A stretch of 64,000 nucleotides of DNA from Liquidambar formosana. Lineage: Eukaryota > Streptophyta > Magnoliopsida > Saxifragales > Altingiaceae. A program made the translations under genes and the position numbers. Shown piece by piece: positions 36,282 to 49,011 of the stretch. Position 1 is the stretch's first letter. The number at the start of each line of letters is the position of its first letter. The notes beneath the pieces are model-generated. The model had not been told where the DNA came from and made no database searches. It worked only from the letters and a program-made list of their open reading frames with translations. The DNA lies in the NCBI GenBank assembly GCA_039720395.1, contig CM077831.1, forward strand, positions 19,460,982 to 19,524,981, written 5' to 3'.

Positions 36282-36448
36282 CCGATCAGGTCAGCACGTG
36301 TTAATATAAGTTATATCAACACCAGGCATTGGGGGTTGTACCCTTTGCATTGGACCAATGTACTTCATAATCCACTAATGCACAATGTACAATTTCCAAT
36401 GCGGGTGTTGACGTAAGTTACGTCAGCACGTGCTTACCTGATCATCAT

Positions 36449-36488
<40 letters not shown>
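36217..36488. repeat. Poly(A) and (TA)n tracts flanking a MITE
   Basis: An A-run of about 24 bases and (TA)n to 36278 precede the MITE; (TA)n resumes at 36451-36488. The MITE seems to have landed in a TA microsatellite, which hides its TA-type target duplication. Confidence 0.9.
36279..36450. mobile_element. CACGTG-containing MITE, copy 1
   Basis: About 172 bp with imperfect inverted ends: GATCAGGTCAGCACGTG on the left and CAGCACGTGCTTACCTGATC on the right, each followed inward by GTAAGTTA.(A/C)TCA(G/A)CAC. The centre shares TTGTACCCTTTGCATTG and CACTAATGCACAA with copy 2 at 62074-62247. It sits inside a (TA)n tract. It lies about 300 bp before the likely start of the AHL leader and brings two ACGTG (G-box-type) motifs. 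Class unproven; TA targeting suggests a Tc1/mariner or similar MITE. Confidence 0.8.
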
Positions 36489-36489
<1 letters not shown>

Positions 36490-36699
36490 CTTTAAAAATG
36501 GAACCATTGCATTTACATTTTTACCAATATTTTCCATTTCGTTTTCCCCAAATTTCCCTTTTTGGCCATTTCATTAAATTTTTCCAGATTTCGATTCCCC
36601 TCCCGGATGCCAAAATTTTCTCAATCAAATTGCAATTTTCAGTTTTATCAATAAATTAATAAAATCTCAAATATTAAATTATTTTTTTCTCCCCCTATA

Positions 36700-38238
36700 T
36701 ATATTTAATAATTATATTTTTCCCTTTATTTTCAAGCTTTCTCTACTTTGTACTTCTCTCTTGTAGTGTCAGTCTCTGTTCAGACAGCATCGGAAAAACC
36801 GGACAGCGGTTTTTCGGAGCACCTGAAAACCGGTTTTTAATTTTTCTCGGGAAAATTGTTTATTTTATTTTATTTATTTTCTAGGGAAACAAATAGTCTT
36901 TTTCTTCCACCATCGCACTGCGATTTTTTCCCCCCAAAAATTTTGATAAATTCAGTGTGGTCAAAGGACACCATTGGAGTACCGATGAAGCTCTGCGAAT
37001 GTGAGAAGGTGTGACACAGAAGAGAGGTCCGGTTAAAGCTTCCGAGGAGCTATTTGGACTTTGAAGCGTGAAAGTTACCGTTACAGGTCATGATCTATGA
37101 AAATTCTAGATTTTTTTGCGCATGCAGTAAATTTTACATTTTTTATTTTTATTTTTATTTTTTGTGAATTTTTTGTATTTTGTTGAAAAAAAATTTTGGT
37201 CAAATTTTTTTATTTTTTATTTTTGTCAGAGCTGTAGATTCTGATCGTTGAAGATTGAAGAAAACGGTGAGTTTCAAGTATTTTATCTATGAAAGTTATA
37301 TATTTTTTTTAAAATTTAATTTTTGGGGTTTTTGGTGAATTTCTACTTTGAATTGCAAGTTGTGATCTTTGAAGATTGATGATACTTTGGGTTTTTTCGT
37401 ACTTTAAATTAAAAAAAAAAAAAAAATCTTCGTTGTATTTAAATTTTTTCTTTTACTTTTTGGATTTTGATGGATATTTTTGGATTGATTACACTTTTTG
37501 ATTTTTGAAACTTGAAAAAAAAGTCAACTTCGATGCGGATTTTTTTAAAATTTTTTTTATTATAATGAATTCCCTTTTTTTATTTTATTTGATTTGATTT
37601 TTTTTTTTGGGGGGGGGGTGAAGTTTGATGTTTTGCAGTTTGAGTTGCACGTTTTAGTAATTGAAGATTGAAAAGAAAAAACGTTGACTTCGAAGTAGAT
37701 TTTCACTGATTCTTTGATGATTTTCTGCCTTTTGATTTATTTTTCAAAATTTTTCATGGAATTCTGGCTCTATCTGTTTTGGTTTATAAGTTTTTCTCTC
37801 TGAAGATTGAAGGAAATGTTTAGTTTGACGTAGTTTTTTAACTTCTTCTTCCCCCCCCCCCCCCCCCAAAAAAAAGACATTTTAAGTTTTTTAAATTTTT
37901 TTAATTAAAAATTTAAAATTCTGGTATGAGTTTTCAAGTCTTGATCTTTGAAGCTTGAAGAAAATGTTGTGTTTTAAGTAGATTTTTACTGAATTATGAT
38001 GAATTTTTTGTTTTTGAGTTCTTTTTTATTTGTTTAATTTTTGAACTATTGATGTATTTGAGGTTTGAGTTATGCAGACCATATTGGAAATTGAAAAAAA
38101 TGTTAGAGATTTACTACTATTTGTTTTGTTATTTGAATTTTGATGAATTTCTGTGCTTCAGATGCCGGTATAAGTCTTTGAGAAGGCGAAAAAACCAACT
38201 GTTAGGTTTAGTGTTCTTTGGTAGTTATTACTTTATGT
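36700..38238 (+). other. AHL gene leader region
   Basis: A TATA-like CTATATATATTTAATA at about 36696-36711 is followed by CT-rich leader-like DNA and a hairpin, GAAAAACCG (36793-36801)/CGGTTTTTC (36807-36815). The DNA up to the start codon at 38239 is extremely T-rich with possible leader introns. The exact start and leader splicing cannot be read from the sequence. Confidence 0.45.
37080..38160 (+). repeat. Degenerate tandem repeat in the AHL leader region, period about 120-150 bp
   Basis: A module recurs about seven times: GATCTTTGAAGATTGAAGAA, then a GTTGA.TT.AAGTAGATTTTT-like block, then TTGATGAATTTTTTG. Versions lie near 37225, 37350, 37490, 37640, 37775, 37930 and 38075. Conservation is loose and was judged by eye. 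The repeats lie upstream of the start codon and do not code. Confidence 0.6.
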
Positions 38239-41200
38239 ATGGAAGCAAGAGAAGGTATGAGTTCAGGAGTTACAGTGATTGGAGCAGAAGCGCCATCGAA
38301 CTATCATGTGGCGCCAAGGAATGAGAACCCTAGCCAGGTTTTTGGATCACCTGCTATGGTTGCATCGCCAGCAAGTGCTGAAACTGCAGGGAAGAAGAAG
38401 AGAGGTAGACCAAGGAAGTATGGAGCAGATGGAGCAGTCTCCTTGGCATTGTCACCGTTGCCAATTTCATCTTCAGCTCCACCGGCTGGTGACTCTTCGT
38501 CTGGGAAGCGGGGTAGAGGGCGGCCAGTTGTTTTCGAGAACAAGCAACAAGAAAGAGCCGACTTCGAGAATTTAGGTAAAATGGGACCTTTCTATTCTGG
38601 TTCAAATTTTAGCGTGTTCATTAGCTATATATAACTGGTCCCTTCAGACACATCAATAAAATCGGAAACATGCAGAGTATCTTCATTTTTGCCATGAATT
38701 GATTATTTATTATGGCAACTAAGTAGGTGTGAGTTTTTAGTTGAAATTCCCTATATGTTGAGGCTTTTGATGAATATTATAGTTTGTTTCCAAGTTTGAT
38801 TGTGGAATTACTCTTTAGACTTAGTTTTAGATTCTGCGTTTGAGATGTTGACAATAGTTGTTAAAGTTTATGTGGGGCTTTGGTGAGATCCCCTTGTTCA
38901 AATCTGGAAGTAAAATGGTCTACTGTGAAAAGAAAAGAATAGGCTTTTGTGGTTATTGTGAGAGAGAATATTCCTCTTCAGACTAAAATTTGTTACCACT
39001 TGCCTTTTTGTGAATATAATAGCAGAATAGTCAGAAGCTTGTTGAAGTGCAAGCTTACTCACTGTAAAGTCTGCAATTTATGATTTGACTCCAAGAAATA
39101 GATAAATTTTTGTTTGTCTGTGTTCTCAGGATGTTCAGTCCCGAGTCATTTGGTTAATAGTTTGCTCTCATAAACCCTGATTTGGCTGGAAAGCATGGTT
39201 TGAACACCGGTTCACGTGGAGCCAAAGATGCAAAGCCCAATACGCTGATTTTACCAATGCCTTGCAGCCTATTTTGCATGGACACAGACATAGGACACAT
39301 ATTTGACGCAACATGGACACACTAAATTGGAAAATTCTTAAAAGCAAAAGAAGGATATGCTGAGGACACGACAATGTGTGTGTCCATGCGTGCCATTATT
39401 AAACTCTTTGTATGATGTATGGAAAAAAATCATAGTTCGTTGCATTCAGTGTGTCAAAGGAGTGCTCTCATTGTGTGGCATGTCCTTTTTTTTTTTTTTT
39501 TTTTTTCTTTTGCATTGGTTACTATGATGAGTGGATTAGCTGTTATCTGTTGGCAGCAAAATTTCATCAATCATGCTGCTGGACAGCCCATTGAATCCTT
39601 CTAAAGTAGGATTAAGGGACCCAATGTAGCCCTGATATAAGCCTAATAAAACATAGGCTTTGGGAAATTGGGGGATTTGGGCCACATATCATTATAAAGA
39701 AAAGGGCCAAAGTGGGGCCCAAATCAAAGATATGGGCTTTTGGACAGCCTGCTGGCAGAATCTTCTGGAAATCTTAAAATTATGCTGAAAAGAAAATTTT
39801 CTCTCTTTAAGATAATAGATAAACTTATCAAAAGATAAGAGATAAATCTTCGTTCTTAAGATGATTCCTACAAGGATAAAGAAGCTTCTGGGCTGATCAC
39901 ATGGGACAGGAAGGTTGCTTTCAAAGAGGACTATCTCTTAAAGATGAGAGATAATTCCCCATCTTTGAAGGACTCTGAGCAAGAGAGGAGGACTGGATTG
40001 GTTAGCTACTATGAAGCATGGATACGGATACGATGCGACACGGATATGCCGAATCGGCAATTCTTAAAAAATGTAGGATACAATACGGTGGGGATACGTT
40101 AATAAATAAATATATTAATATTACTATTTGGTCTAAAATATCAATAATAAACATAAAAAAAAAAAGTTTGAAACATTTACAAAATTAATTAATATGCTAG
40201 AATAGATGTACAAAGAACACATCCATAAGCACCAATCATGTTCATCATTCATAGAAAAAAACTAAGATGACATTAACATTACGAAATAGCCTTTTAGCTC
40301 TATTGCTTTACAATGGTTGCCCTAAGAGAGAGATAATGGAAAGAGAACTAAGATGAGAGAGCTAAAATGGGTTTATTGTTTCAATTAAAATATGAGTATT
40401 ATGTATTTTTAAACTTTCTCCCGTTTATCTAAAAAATAAATAATTACAAACTAACAGTAAAAGAATCCCAAGAGTATCTGAGGCGTATCCGATGATGTGG
40501 CAATGTGTGTTACTGCTTTGATATGTACGGAGAGTATTAAATACATATCGGGGAGTATCTTAGGCGAATCATATCTGACACAGATACGATACGGGATTCG
40601 TTGGGGGTTTTGAAGTATCCGTGCTTCATAGGTTAGTCGAAATTGTTTTATTGGTGGAAGAAGTGATTAATGTTTATCACAATTCCTAAGGGTCTCCCTC
40701 TATAAATAGATAAGCCTCTTTCTCTGAAAAGTAGGAGAAAAATTTACCAAAGAAGAGCCATTACTTTGTCATAATTGCTCTTGAAAGGAAGAATGAAGCC
40801 AAGAAGAGGATACTAAACACTAGTAAGATGGAAGCCAGGTAGTAACATCCCTAATGATTTACTTTCTTGCATGTTTAGTTTGGATTCAATTTCTTTCTAT
40901 GCAAGGGAACGTAAATAAAACAATATAATAATGAACTCTATTTTAATTAATGGTGAACTTTGATTGTACGAATCTTGAGGTGTCTTCAAAAGTGGCTTGA
41001 AATTTGTATCATCAAATTTCTGGCACGCCCGATGGGAAACCTAATAGCTTAAGGATTAAACCTATCAGTTGGGTCATAATCCTTTACAAGATCACCTTTA
41101 AAGCCAGCTCCATACTTGTTAGTCGTTTTCTTTTGTACAGTCTATCTTTAGTTTGAGTTAAAGTACAAGGTTAGGGTTTTGTTAAATAAGGGAGAAAGAA

Positions 41201-43993
41201 GGAGGGAGAGAATAAGAGAAGAAATTAGAGAATAGTTTAGAGGCAATGATCAGTCCCTCACCAACTTATTATTATTTATATAAGAGACAAATAATAATTT
41301 CAGTAATACCCTTACGCTAATATGAAGAATTTAGGTCTAACTCTTAACAGTTTGCTAGTAAGAGAAGCAATTATTGATGCTATAATAGGCAAACATGATG
41401 AGGTAGGGACACAACCTAGGTGTTGTTAATACGTGTCCAAGGAATATCAGAGAAGGGTTACTGTCCACCATGTGTACCACATGGTCAAAGCTCTTTTGGA
41501 GAAATGTTCATGCTACTAAGCTCGCAACAACTCACAGAATTCATGGTTCTTATGTTGGAATTTCTCTCAAATTCCTATTTTGTTTTGAATTCCCTTTTGT
41601 TTTTGTTTTGGTTTTGGTTTTTTTGGTGCAGATTATTTTTATTTATGGAAACTTTATTTTGGGTTTACTTGTGGGAACATGATTATTATTTCTTGTCCAA
41701 CAAGGAATTGGGTTAATACTCTATAGAAAGGGATTAATAGTAGGAATTTGGCCATACGCGAGGGGATTAATAATCCCTCTTGGGGACCACATTTTGGAGA
41801 GAAGCGCTATAGTGTGGCTTTTGGTAGAGTGGGCTCTCGTGAATTTGGGAATGACTCTTACATGGCTTTTATTGATTTTCATCAACACTATTTTTGGGTT
41901 TTTGGGATAAATCCTTATTTTATCAGGGATTTGGGTTATATACCTTTTTGGTGGGTTTTTAGGAAAAAACAAAATCCATTATTTTATATAGGGATTTGGA
42001 TTACTTTTGCAATCCATTATTTTAGTATAGTTGATTGATCGTCTTCACCTTATGCTTAGTGAACCTCATAAATCCTTGTGGTTTTGTGTTTTATTCTGCT
42101 TTGTTAGTTTCTCTACATTATGTTTCCCTTGTCAATTACTTTACGCTTCCTCAAAGCCAACAAGTGGTATTAGGTTTCAGGGAAAATTCACATCAATTGG
42201 TATTGGGGCACATGGTTCAACTTGGGTATCTGCTTATTGTGCTGCATCAAAACTTGAGCCTGGGGTGTTGGCTTCTTCCATAAGGGCAGTGAAGAACTCG
42301 TTGGTGTCATTTAAGGTTGATATATTTAACATCACTAAGAGGTTTTCTCACACGCAGCAGAAGCAAAATTAAATTTTTTAGAACAATATTGGATGAGAAA
42401 AATCATAAACCCATGATCACCTTCATGGTCCATGCATGATATACAAACCCTAATTTATCAAGAGGGTTTAGAGATACTTACATATGGTCCTTAAGACGCA
42501 AATTGATTGAGCTCTAAACTTATGAAGCCTCCAAGAGTATCCATACCAAGTAGGTTCTCCTTAAGCTCCTTCTTTCCCTTTTTGGATGCAGGCAAAATAG
42601 AGAGTAGGTGGGAGAGAATGGAATGGCTGCCTTGGTTCTCTAAAGAGTTCTTGCTTTCTAAAACATATATATATATATATATATATACAGGGACTTAAAA
42701 ATCGCAATATATCGACGATATATCGCCGCATCGGAGGGTAACGAAACAATATTATGATGTGAAATTGAAAGATTTTCAAAAAAACAAAATGTCGAGAGAT
42801 ATCGTCGATATATCGTGATATATCGACGATATCTCGATATCTTTTAATATCGGTAGAATTCTATGAATTATCGTGGAGATTTTGTCGATATATTGATGAT
42901 ATATTGACGATATTGACAGTATGTTCGACACTGCCATCACTGGAGTTGTGGTCTTCTGGCCATCGTCAAAGAAGAAGAAGAAGAAAAAGAAGAAGAAGAA
43001 GAAGAAGAAGAAGAAGAAGAAGAATCACAGATTCACAATCACTGGTTTGTTGCTGTTGTCAAAGAAGAAGAAGAAGAAGAAGAAGAAGAAGAAGAAGAAA
43101 GAGGAGGAGGAGGAGGTCGACATACCTCGTACAGCTTGTTGTTGTTGTTAAAGAAGAAGAAGAAGAAGAAGAAGAAGAAGAAGAAGAAGGAGGAGGAGGA
43201 GGTCGACATACCTCGTACAGTCGTACGTGCTGTTGTGGTCTTTTGGCCACTGGCGTCACCACCGTCAAACCTCCATGGATGGCTGGATGCTGTGAAGCCT
43301 TTTTTCCCTCTTTTCTTTCTTTTGTTTTGTCCAGCTTTTCGTGATTGGTAAAGTGACCATGTCACTTTCACACCTTCACTTTACAAAACCTTCCCTTTTT
43401 CTTTTTTTCTTTATTTGGTTTTAATGAGAACTTTAATAAACATTTTTATTGAAAGGCCCCTTTTTTATATTATATTTTATAAATGTAACTAGTAACCTAT
43501 AATTCTTTTCAACTTTGTATTCTTAATTTTAACTTTATAATATTTTTAAAAGAACTCTACTAATTTTTTATTGTTTATTTTTGTGTACTCATAATTTATT
43601 TATTTATTTATTTATAAAATAATGTTTAGCAATTCACATATTTTAAAATATGATTTCAAGTAAGTAGGCTTTAGTCTAGTGGTCCTTTACATTTAAATGT
43701 TACATTTGCATAAATTTTTATTATTTATTATCTCATCGTATCACACTATTTATACCCTACACAACACATATTTGTGTTATACACATTTAAATTGCAATTT
43801 TTTTATGCTAGATTGTGTATTAGAGTCTAAATCATTGTTTCCTAGAGTTTCAATAAAAAAATCCGTGTTTAACACATAATATCCACCATATCTTTAAAAC
43901 GATATCGATATTGTCAATATATCTAACGATATATCCGATATATCCACATTTTTGGACCCTCGATATATCCATCGATATCGATATTAAAGTCCT

Positions 43994-44033
<40 letters not shown>

Positions 44034-46223
44034 AGAAGACCCCTAGGGCCGACCATTTCAAATCCCAATAATATTAACTTGTGCAAAGTTTAAATCCGAG
44101 TTTTTCTATTTTAATAGGCCTACATAAGATACTGAGGAAAGACGACATATTGGATTTAGTGTAGATTTGGACATCTAGTTGGGTTTAGTGGCTAAGATGA
44201 CTCAGTGGCTTGGTGGAATTTAATCTTAGGTGGAGACTTGTGTAGAATTCTTTCTAAAAAAATTTAGAGATATTTATATATTGTTGGAAAGTCCCACATC
44301 CCACATTGTCTAAATATGGGTTTTGTTATGGCTTCATATACCTCTTTGGGCCCTCCACATAAAGCCATCTAAAAGCTAAGGTTTTTAGGTTGAAAACTTA
44401 ACGTGGTATCACAATCCGTCATTGTCGTTCGTGGGCCTGTTCCATTCACGAGCTTGTCGTTGTTCACGTGATAGGCCTAGCTGCTCTTGTCTTGTTAGGC
44501 CAGCACATTAGGGGTCCCGTTCCTTTCGTTAGCCTATCGTTGTCATCCATGTGAAAAGCTCATTCTTGTTTTGTCAGGTCTGCATGTGAGGGGGAGTGTT
44601 AGGAAGTCCCTCATCCTACAACATCTAAATATTGAGTTTGTTATGGCTTCATGTATGCCTGTTTGGGTTCTCAACCTAAAAGCGTAGGGTTTTGCGTTGG
44701 AAACTTAACATATATGAGAACTTTATTATGGGTTTTATTGTGGGCAGATTAGTAATCCTTGTTCAACAAGGAACTAGACTAGTACTATATAAAAAGGGGA
44801 TTAGTAGTAAGAATTTAAGCAAACACGAAGAGCAGAGGGTTTCTCCTCTTAGGGAGTGCGTTTTGGGGAGGAGTGCAATGGCGTCATTATTGGTGGAGTG
44901 GGCTTTCGCAAATTTCAGAGTGACTCTTACTCTGCTTGTGTTGTTTTCCTTTGGTACCCTTCCTTATGGATTTTGGGATAATCAATGTTGTATCCATGGT
45001 TTTGGGTTATTTTTGGTTGGTGTTTAGGAAAAATCCATGTTTTGCGATCTTCATTATTTTAGTATGATTGATTGATTGTCTTTCCTTTTGGATGTAGTAG
45101 TAGGAGCCCTATGTTGGATCAACCACGTATTTATATTTTTCTTAGTTAATGTCTCTACATTATTTTTTGCTTCCCATTTATTTTATGCTTTGCGACTTTC
45201 TAGAAAAAATATACAACATCCTAGTGAAGACCCAAGTCGTTCTGTTCACCAAAAATTCCTTTTTCATGGTATAATTAAGATAATGAGTATATTTTCTTGT
45301 CTAGAATGCATAGACACAGAATATTGCATTATTATATACATTTGCTTTAGAAATTAGCTCCTATGACATATTACAATTTATGAGATCTTCATTTTCTATT
45401 CCTATTTAGTTATATGTCAAGAAATTATTTTGTTCATTATTGAATCTTTTAATTCAACTTCTACAGATTGCTCAATTTCCCCGATTCATTCACACATTCA
45501 CCATATCAAACAGATCCAATCAAGCTTTTAAACTTTTACTTGTGGTCAAGTATTGGTCACTCTGGACTTGGAGTTAATTTGTGGAAGTTTATGGAAGCTA
45601 AGACCAAGAGATCTGTTTGACTCATACATGATTACAGCTTGGTGTGGTCTTATTTAAAAATGTTTAAAAATGGAAATGCCTGAAATAGGACATCAAAACA
45701 AATGTATAGGTAGTTTCAAAATTCAATCATTTCTGTTGAGTGACTCATTACGACCAAAAGTCATCCTTGTGAACAGATGAGTGTGTGTTTCGAATGAAAG
45801 GAAGCCATTTAAGAAGTTTTAAATTATTTAGAAGATAATATATACTTGCGTCATTTATTTGCAAATGAACCACATGCTAGTCGGCATTCAAGCTTTGTTT
45901 ATAGTCGTCCAATGAATTTTTTAAAGCTGTTTCTTAATTAACTGAGGGATTAATTTCAAAAATTTGCTAGATCTTGTTTATATGAGAAATTGAAGTTATT
46001 TCTTCTTCTTTACCCAATCTATATCAAATATGTTTTTAGTATCACATATTCACATCCAACCTTTCTGAAACATGTGACTATATGACTCATTTTAGTAAGT
46101 TAAATGTTTATGGTGTTATCAGTGGTGTAGTCAAGTGGGTCCAGTGGGGGGCGGCAAACCCCACTCATACCTTTTATGCAATAGTTATTAATATTATACT
46201 TGCTACTCCATCAGCCACCCCCT

Positions 46224-46255
<32 letters not shown>

Positions 46256-48968
46256 ACACTAAGCCCTAAATAGGGCTGTAAATGTGCTGAGTCGAGTCAA
46301 GTGGTAGGCTTCTCAACCTTGGCTAGTTAAATTAATGAGCTCAAAATATTGGTCTCGGCTTGTTTAGCTTATGAGGGAGCTCGGAGAAGCTTTTTATCAG
46401 ACTAATCTCTAGTTGATCTTCGAATAGTTTGGTTATTTAAAGTATTAATGATCTTAACGAGCTGACTAGTACTTTAGTTGATCTTGACTCAACGAGCTCA
46501 AAATGAGGCCCGCGCTTGGCTCATTTAGATTACAAGCAAGCTCAAACGAGTTTTTTATCAAGCTGATCTCGAGCCAAACCTGAGTACCTTGGCTCATCTT
46601 ACAACCCTAGCCCTAAACCCTAAGTGGAAGACCAACGCTGATGTTTTCTCTACTCCTTTATCCCTTCTTTATTCTTCCAAGAGACTACTTTATTAGTTCA
46701 AGTATGGGTGGGTATATAGGACTCCTACATACTCTTCTAATTGTTTATTAGCCTTATTATCTTTGTTAATAAATAGGTCTACTTTGTTTATTAAAAAAAT
46801 TTGATTTCATGCTCAGGTTAAACTCCTATCACCCTTAATTGAAAAATAATTTGTTGAAGTCTTTGGAAATTTATGAAGTATGAAACCATGGATATTCATT
46901 TAAGTGATATCTTGAAACATAGGACTAAAGTTTTTAGGTTTGGTTTGCTGTGATTTCATCTATCGTGTGGTTTTTAACAGTTTGTAATTTTGACGTAGTT
47001 GTTGCATAATACTTAATTAGTTTTGCGAGAACCATCTGAATTATCCTTTTTTTTTCTTTGATAGAGAGATCTACATGAATGTACCTTATTATAACAATGA
47101 TCTATATGAATGCCCAAAAGGATTTTTAAAAGTGAGTAGATCTGCAGCATAGAACTGAAGCTTTTGATCCTGGTCTGATGTGATTTCATCCGTCTTGTGG
47201 GTTTGAAGGAGAGAGGTTGTATGTTACACACATTTATTGCATAAATAATTGATTAGTTTAATACCCCTGTATGCATATCCAAGCATACATATTTTTCCCC
47301 CGTGATTTATTAATATAGAGTTGCATTTCTTCAAATCAATAATCATTGAACCACAAAAGCTGCTGCTGTGGTTGGGTCATTTTCTTGTTGCCACAAAAGC
47401 TGCTGTTGTGGTTGGGTCATTTTCTTGTTGCGTGTGAATTTTGTATCACAATAGACAAAGTTTTGAATTTTGTGAAGGTCTTTGCATATTTTGATTTTCC
47501 CATAGTATCCATTTGTTGCAATTAAAGTCTTTTATAGGTTAGATTTTGCTTTTAAAGGTTAAGGTTACCCCCTTTCATTGTTAAAATTTTCCAGAAACAC
47601 CCAATTTTCCACCATTTAGTGGGGAACTTGTTTCTTGAAATGTTGTTTTTAGTGTTTTTTCCCAGTATAATGAGAAGATTAGACCACTGTAGTTGTTTCT
47701 AATTGTAGAGGACCTCGTTACTCCCATTATGTAGTTATGAAGGAAAATATTTCCATATTATATATTTATATGAAACTAACAGAGCCCAAGTCTCCAAATT
47801 AGTCACTTTATTTGCAATTAAAGTCTTTTATAGGTTAGATTTTGCTTTTAAAGGTTAAGGTTACCCCCTTTCATTGTTAAAATTTTCCAGAAACACCCAA
47901 TTTTCCACCATTTAGTGGGAACTTGTTTCTTAAAATGTTGTTTTTAGTGTTTTTTCCCAGTATAATGAGAAGATTAGACCACTGTAGTTGTTTCTAATTG
48001 TAGAGGACCTCGTTACTCCCATTATGTAGTTATGAAGGAAAATATTTCCATATTATATATTTATATGAAACTAACAGAGCCCAAGTCTCCAAATTAGTCA
48101 CTTTATTTGCAATTAAAGTCTTTTATAGGTTAGATTTTGCTTTTAAAGGTTAAGGTTACCCCCTTTCATTGTTAAAATTTTCCAGAAACACCCAATTTTC
48201 CACCATTTAGTGGGAACTTGTTTCTTAAAATGTTGTTTTTAGTGTTTTTTCCCAGTATAATGAGAAGATTAGACCACTGTAGTTGTTTCTAATTGTAGAG
48301 GACCTCGTTACTCCCATTATGTAGTTATGAAGGAAAATATTTCCATCATATATATTTATATGAAACTAACAGAACCCAAGTGTCCAAATTAGTAACTTTA
48401 TTTCTTAATTTAAATGTTTAATTTCCGAGTTGCTTACTTTCTTTAGATGGCTATTTTGTAGGTGAGGGGCTGATGTGCACGGTTGGGGCCAATTTCATGC
48501 CCCATGTTATTATGGTAAATATGGGAGAGGTAAGTTTTAATTAGAGAGAATCAAATATGAGCTTTATTTACTAAAATGTAAACTCTTGATTCTTTATTCT
48601 TTCTCATCATCATCCATACCTTGTGCTGTTTGGGGTACACTAGTTTGTGACCGAAAATGATGTTCCAAGTTCCAATGGTTCCTTCTATTGTTCACGTTTC
48701 TGAATTTTAAGTTGTGACATACAAGGTACTCCTTAGTTGAATCCGAAACATCTCTCTAATGTTCAGAACTGTTTCAGATTATTGTATTATGAGAGAATAA
48801 AAACTTAGGCAATGTACAACAAGTGTTTTACACCATCCAAATATATAAAATAAACCTTGTGTTGCCTCAGGAAACAACAATGGTTCACTTAGGTGGATGT
48901 GGTCTTACTATTCTTTGAAACTTGACGGAGAATGCTAACTAGGCAACAAGGTAGCAGTTACTGCATAT

Positions 48969-49011
<43 letters not shown>

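Noticed and set aside
42904..43371. Long arginine/lysine- or serine-rich frames on both strands
   Set aside because: They are translations of GAA/GAG microsatellites inside a transposon; open on both strands only because the repeat has no stops.
47518..48405. Tandem units considered as an array with spacers
   Set aside because: There are no spacers; whole 295-bp units are repeated head to tail.
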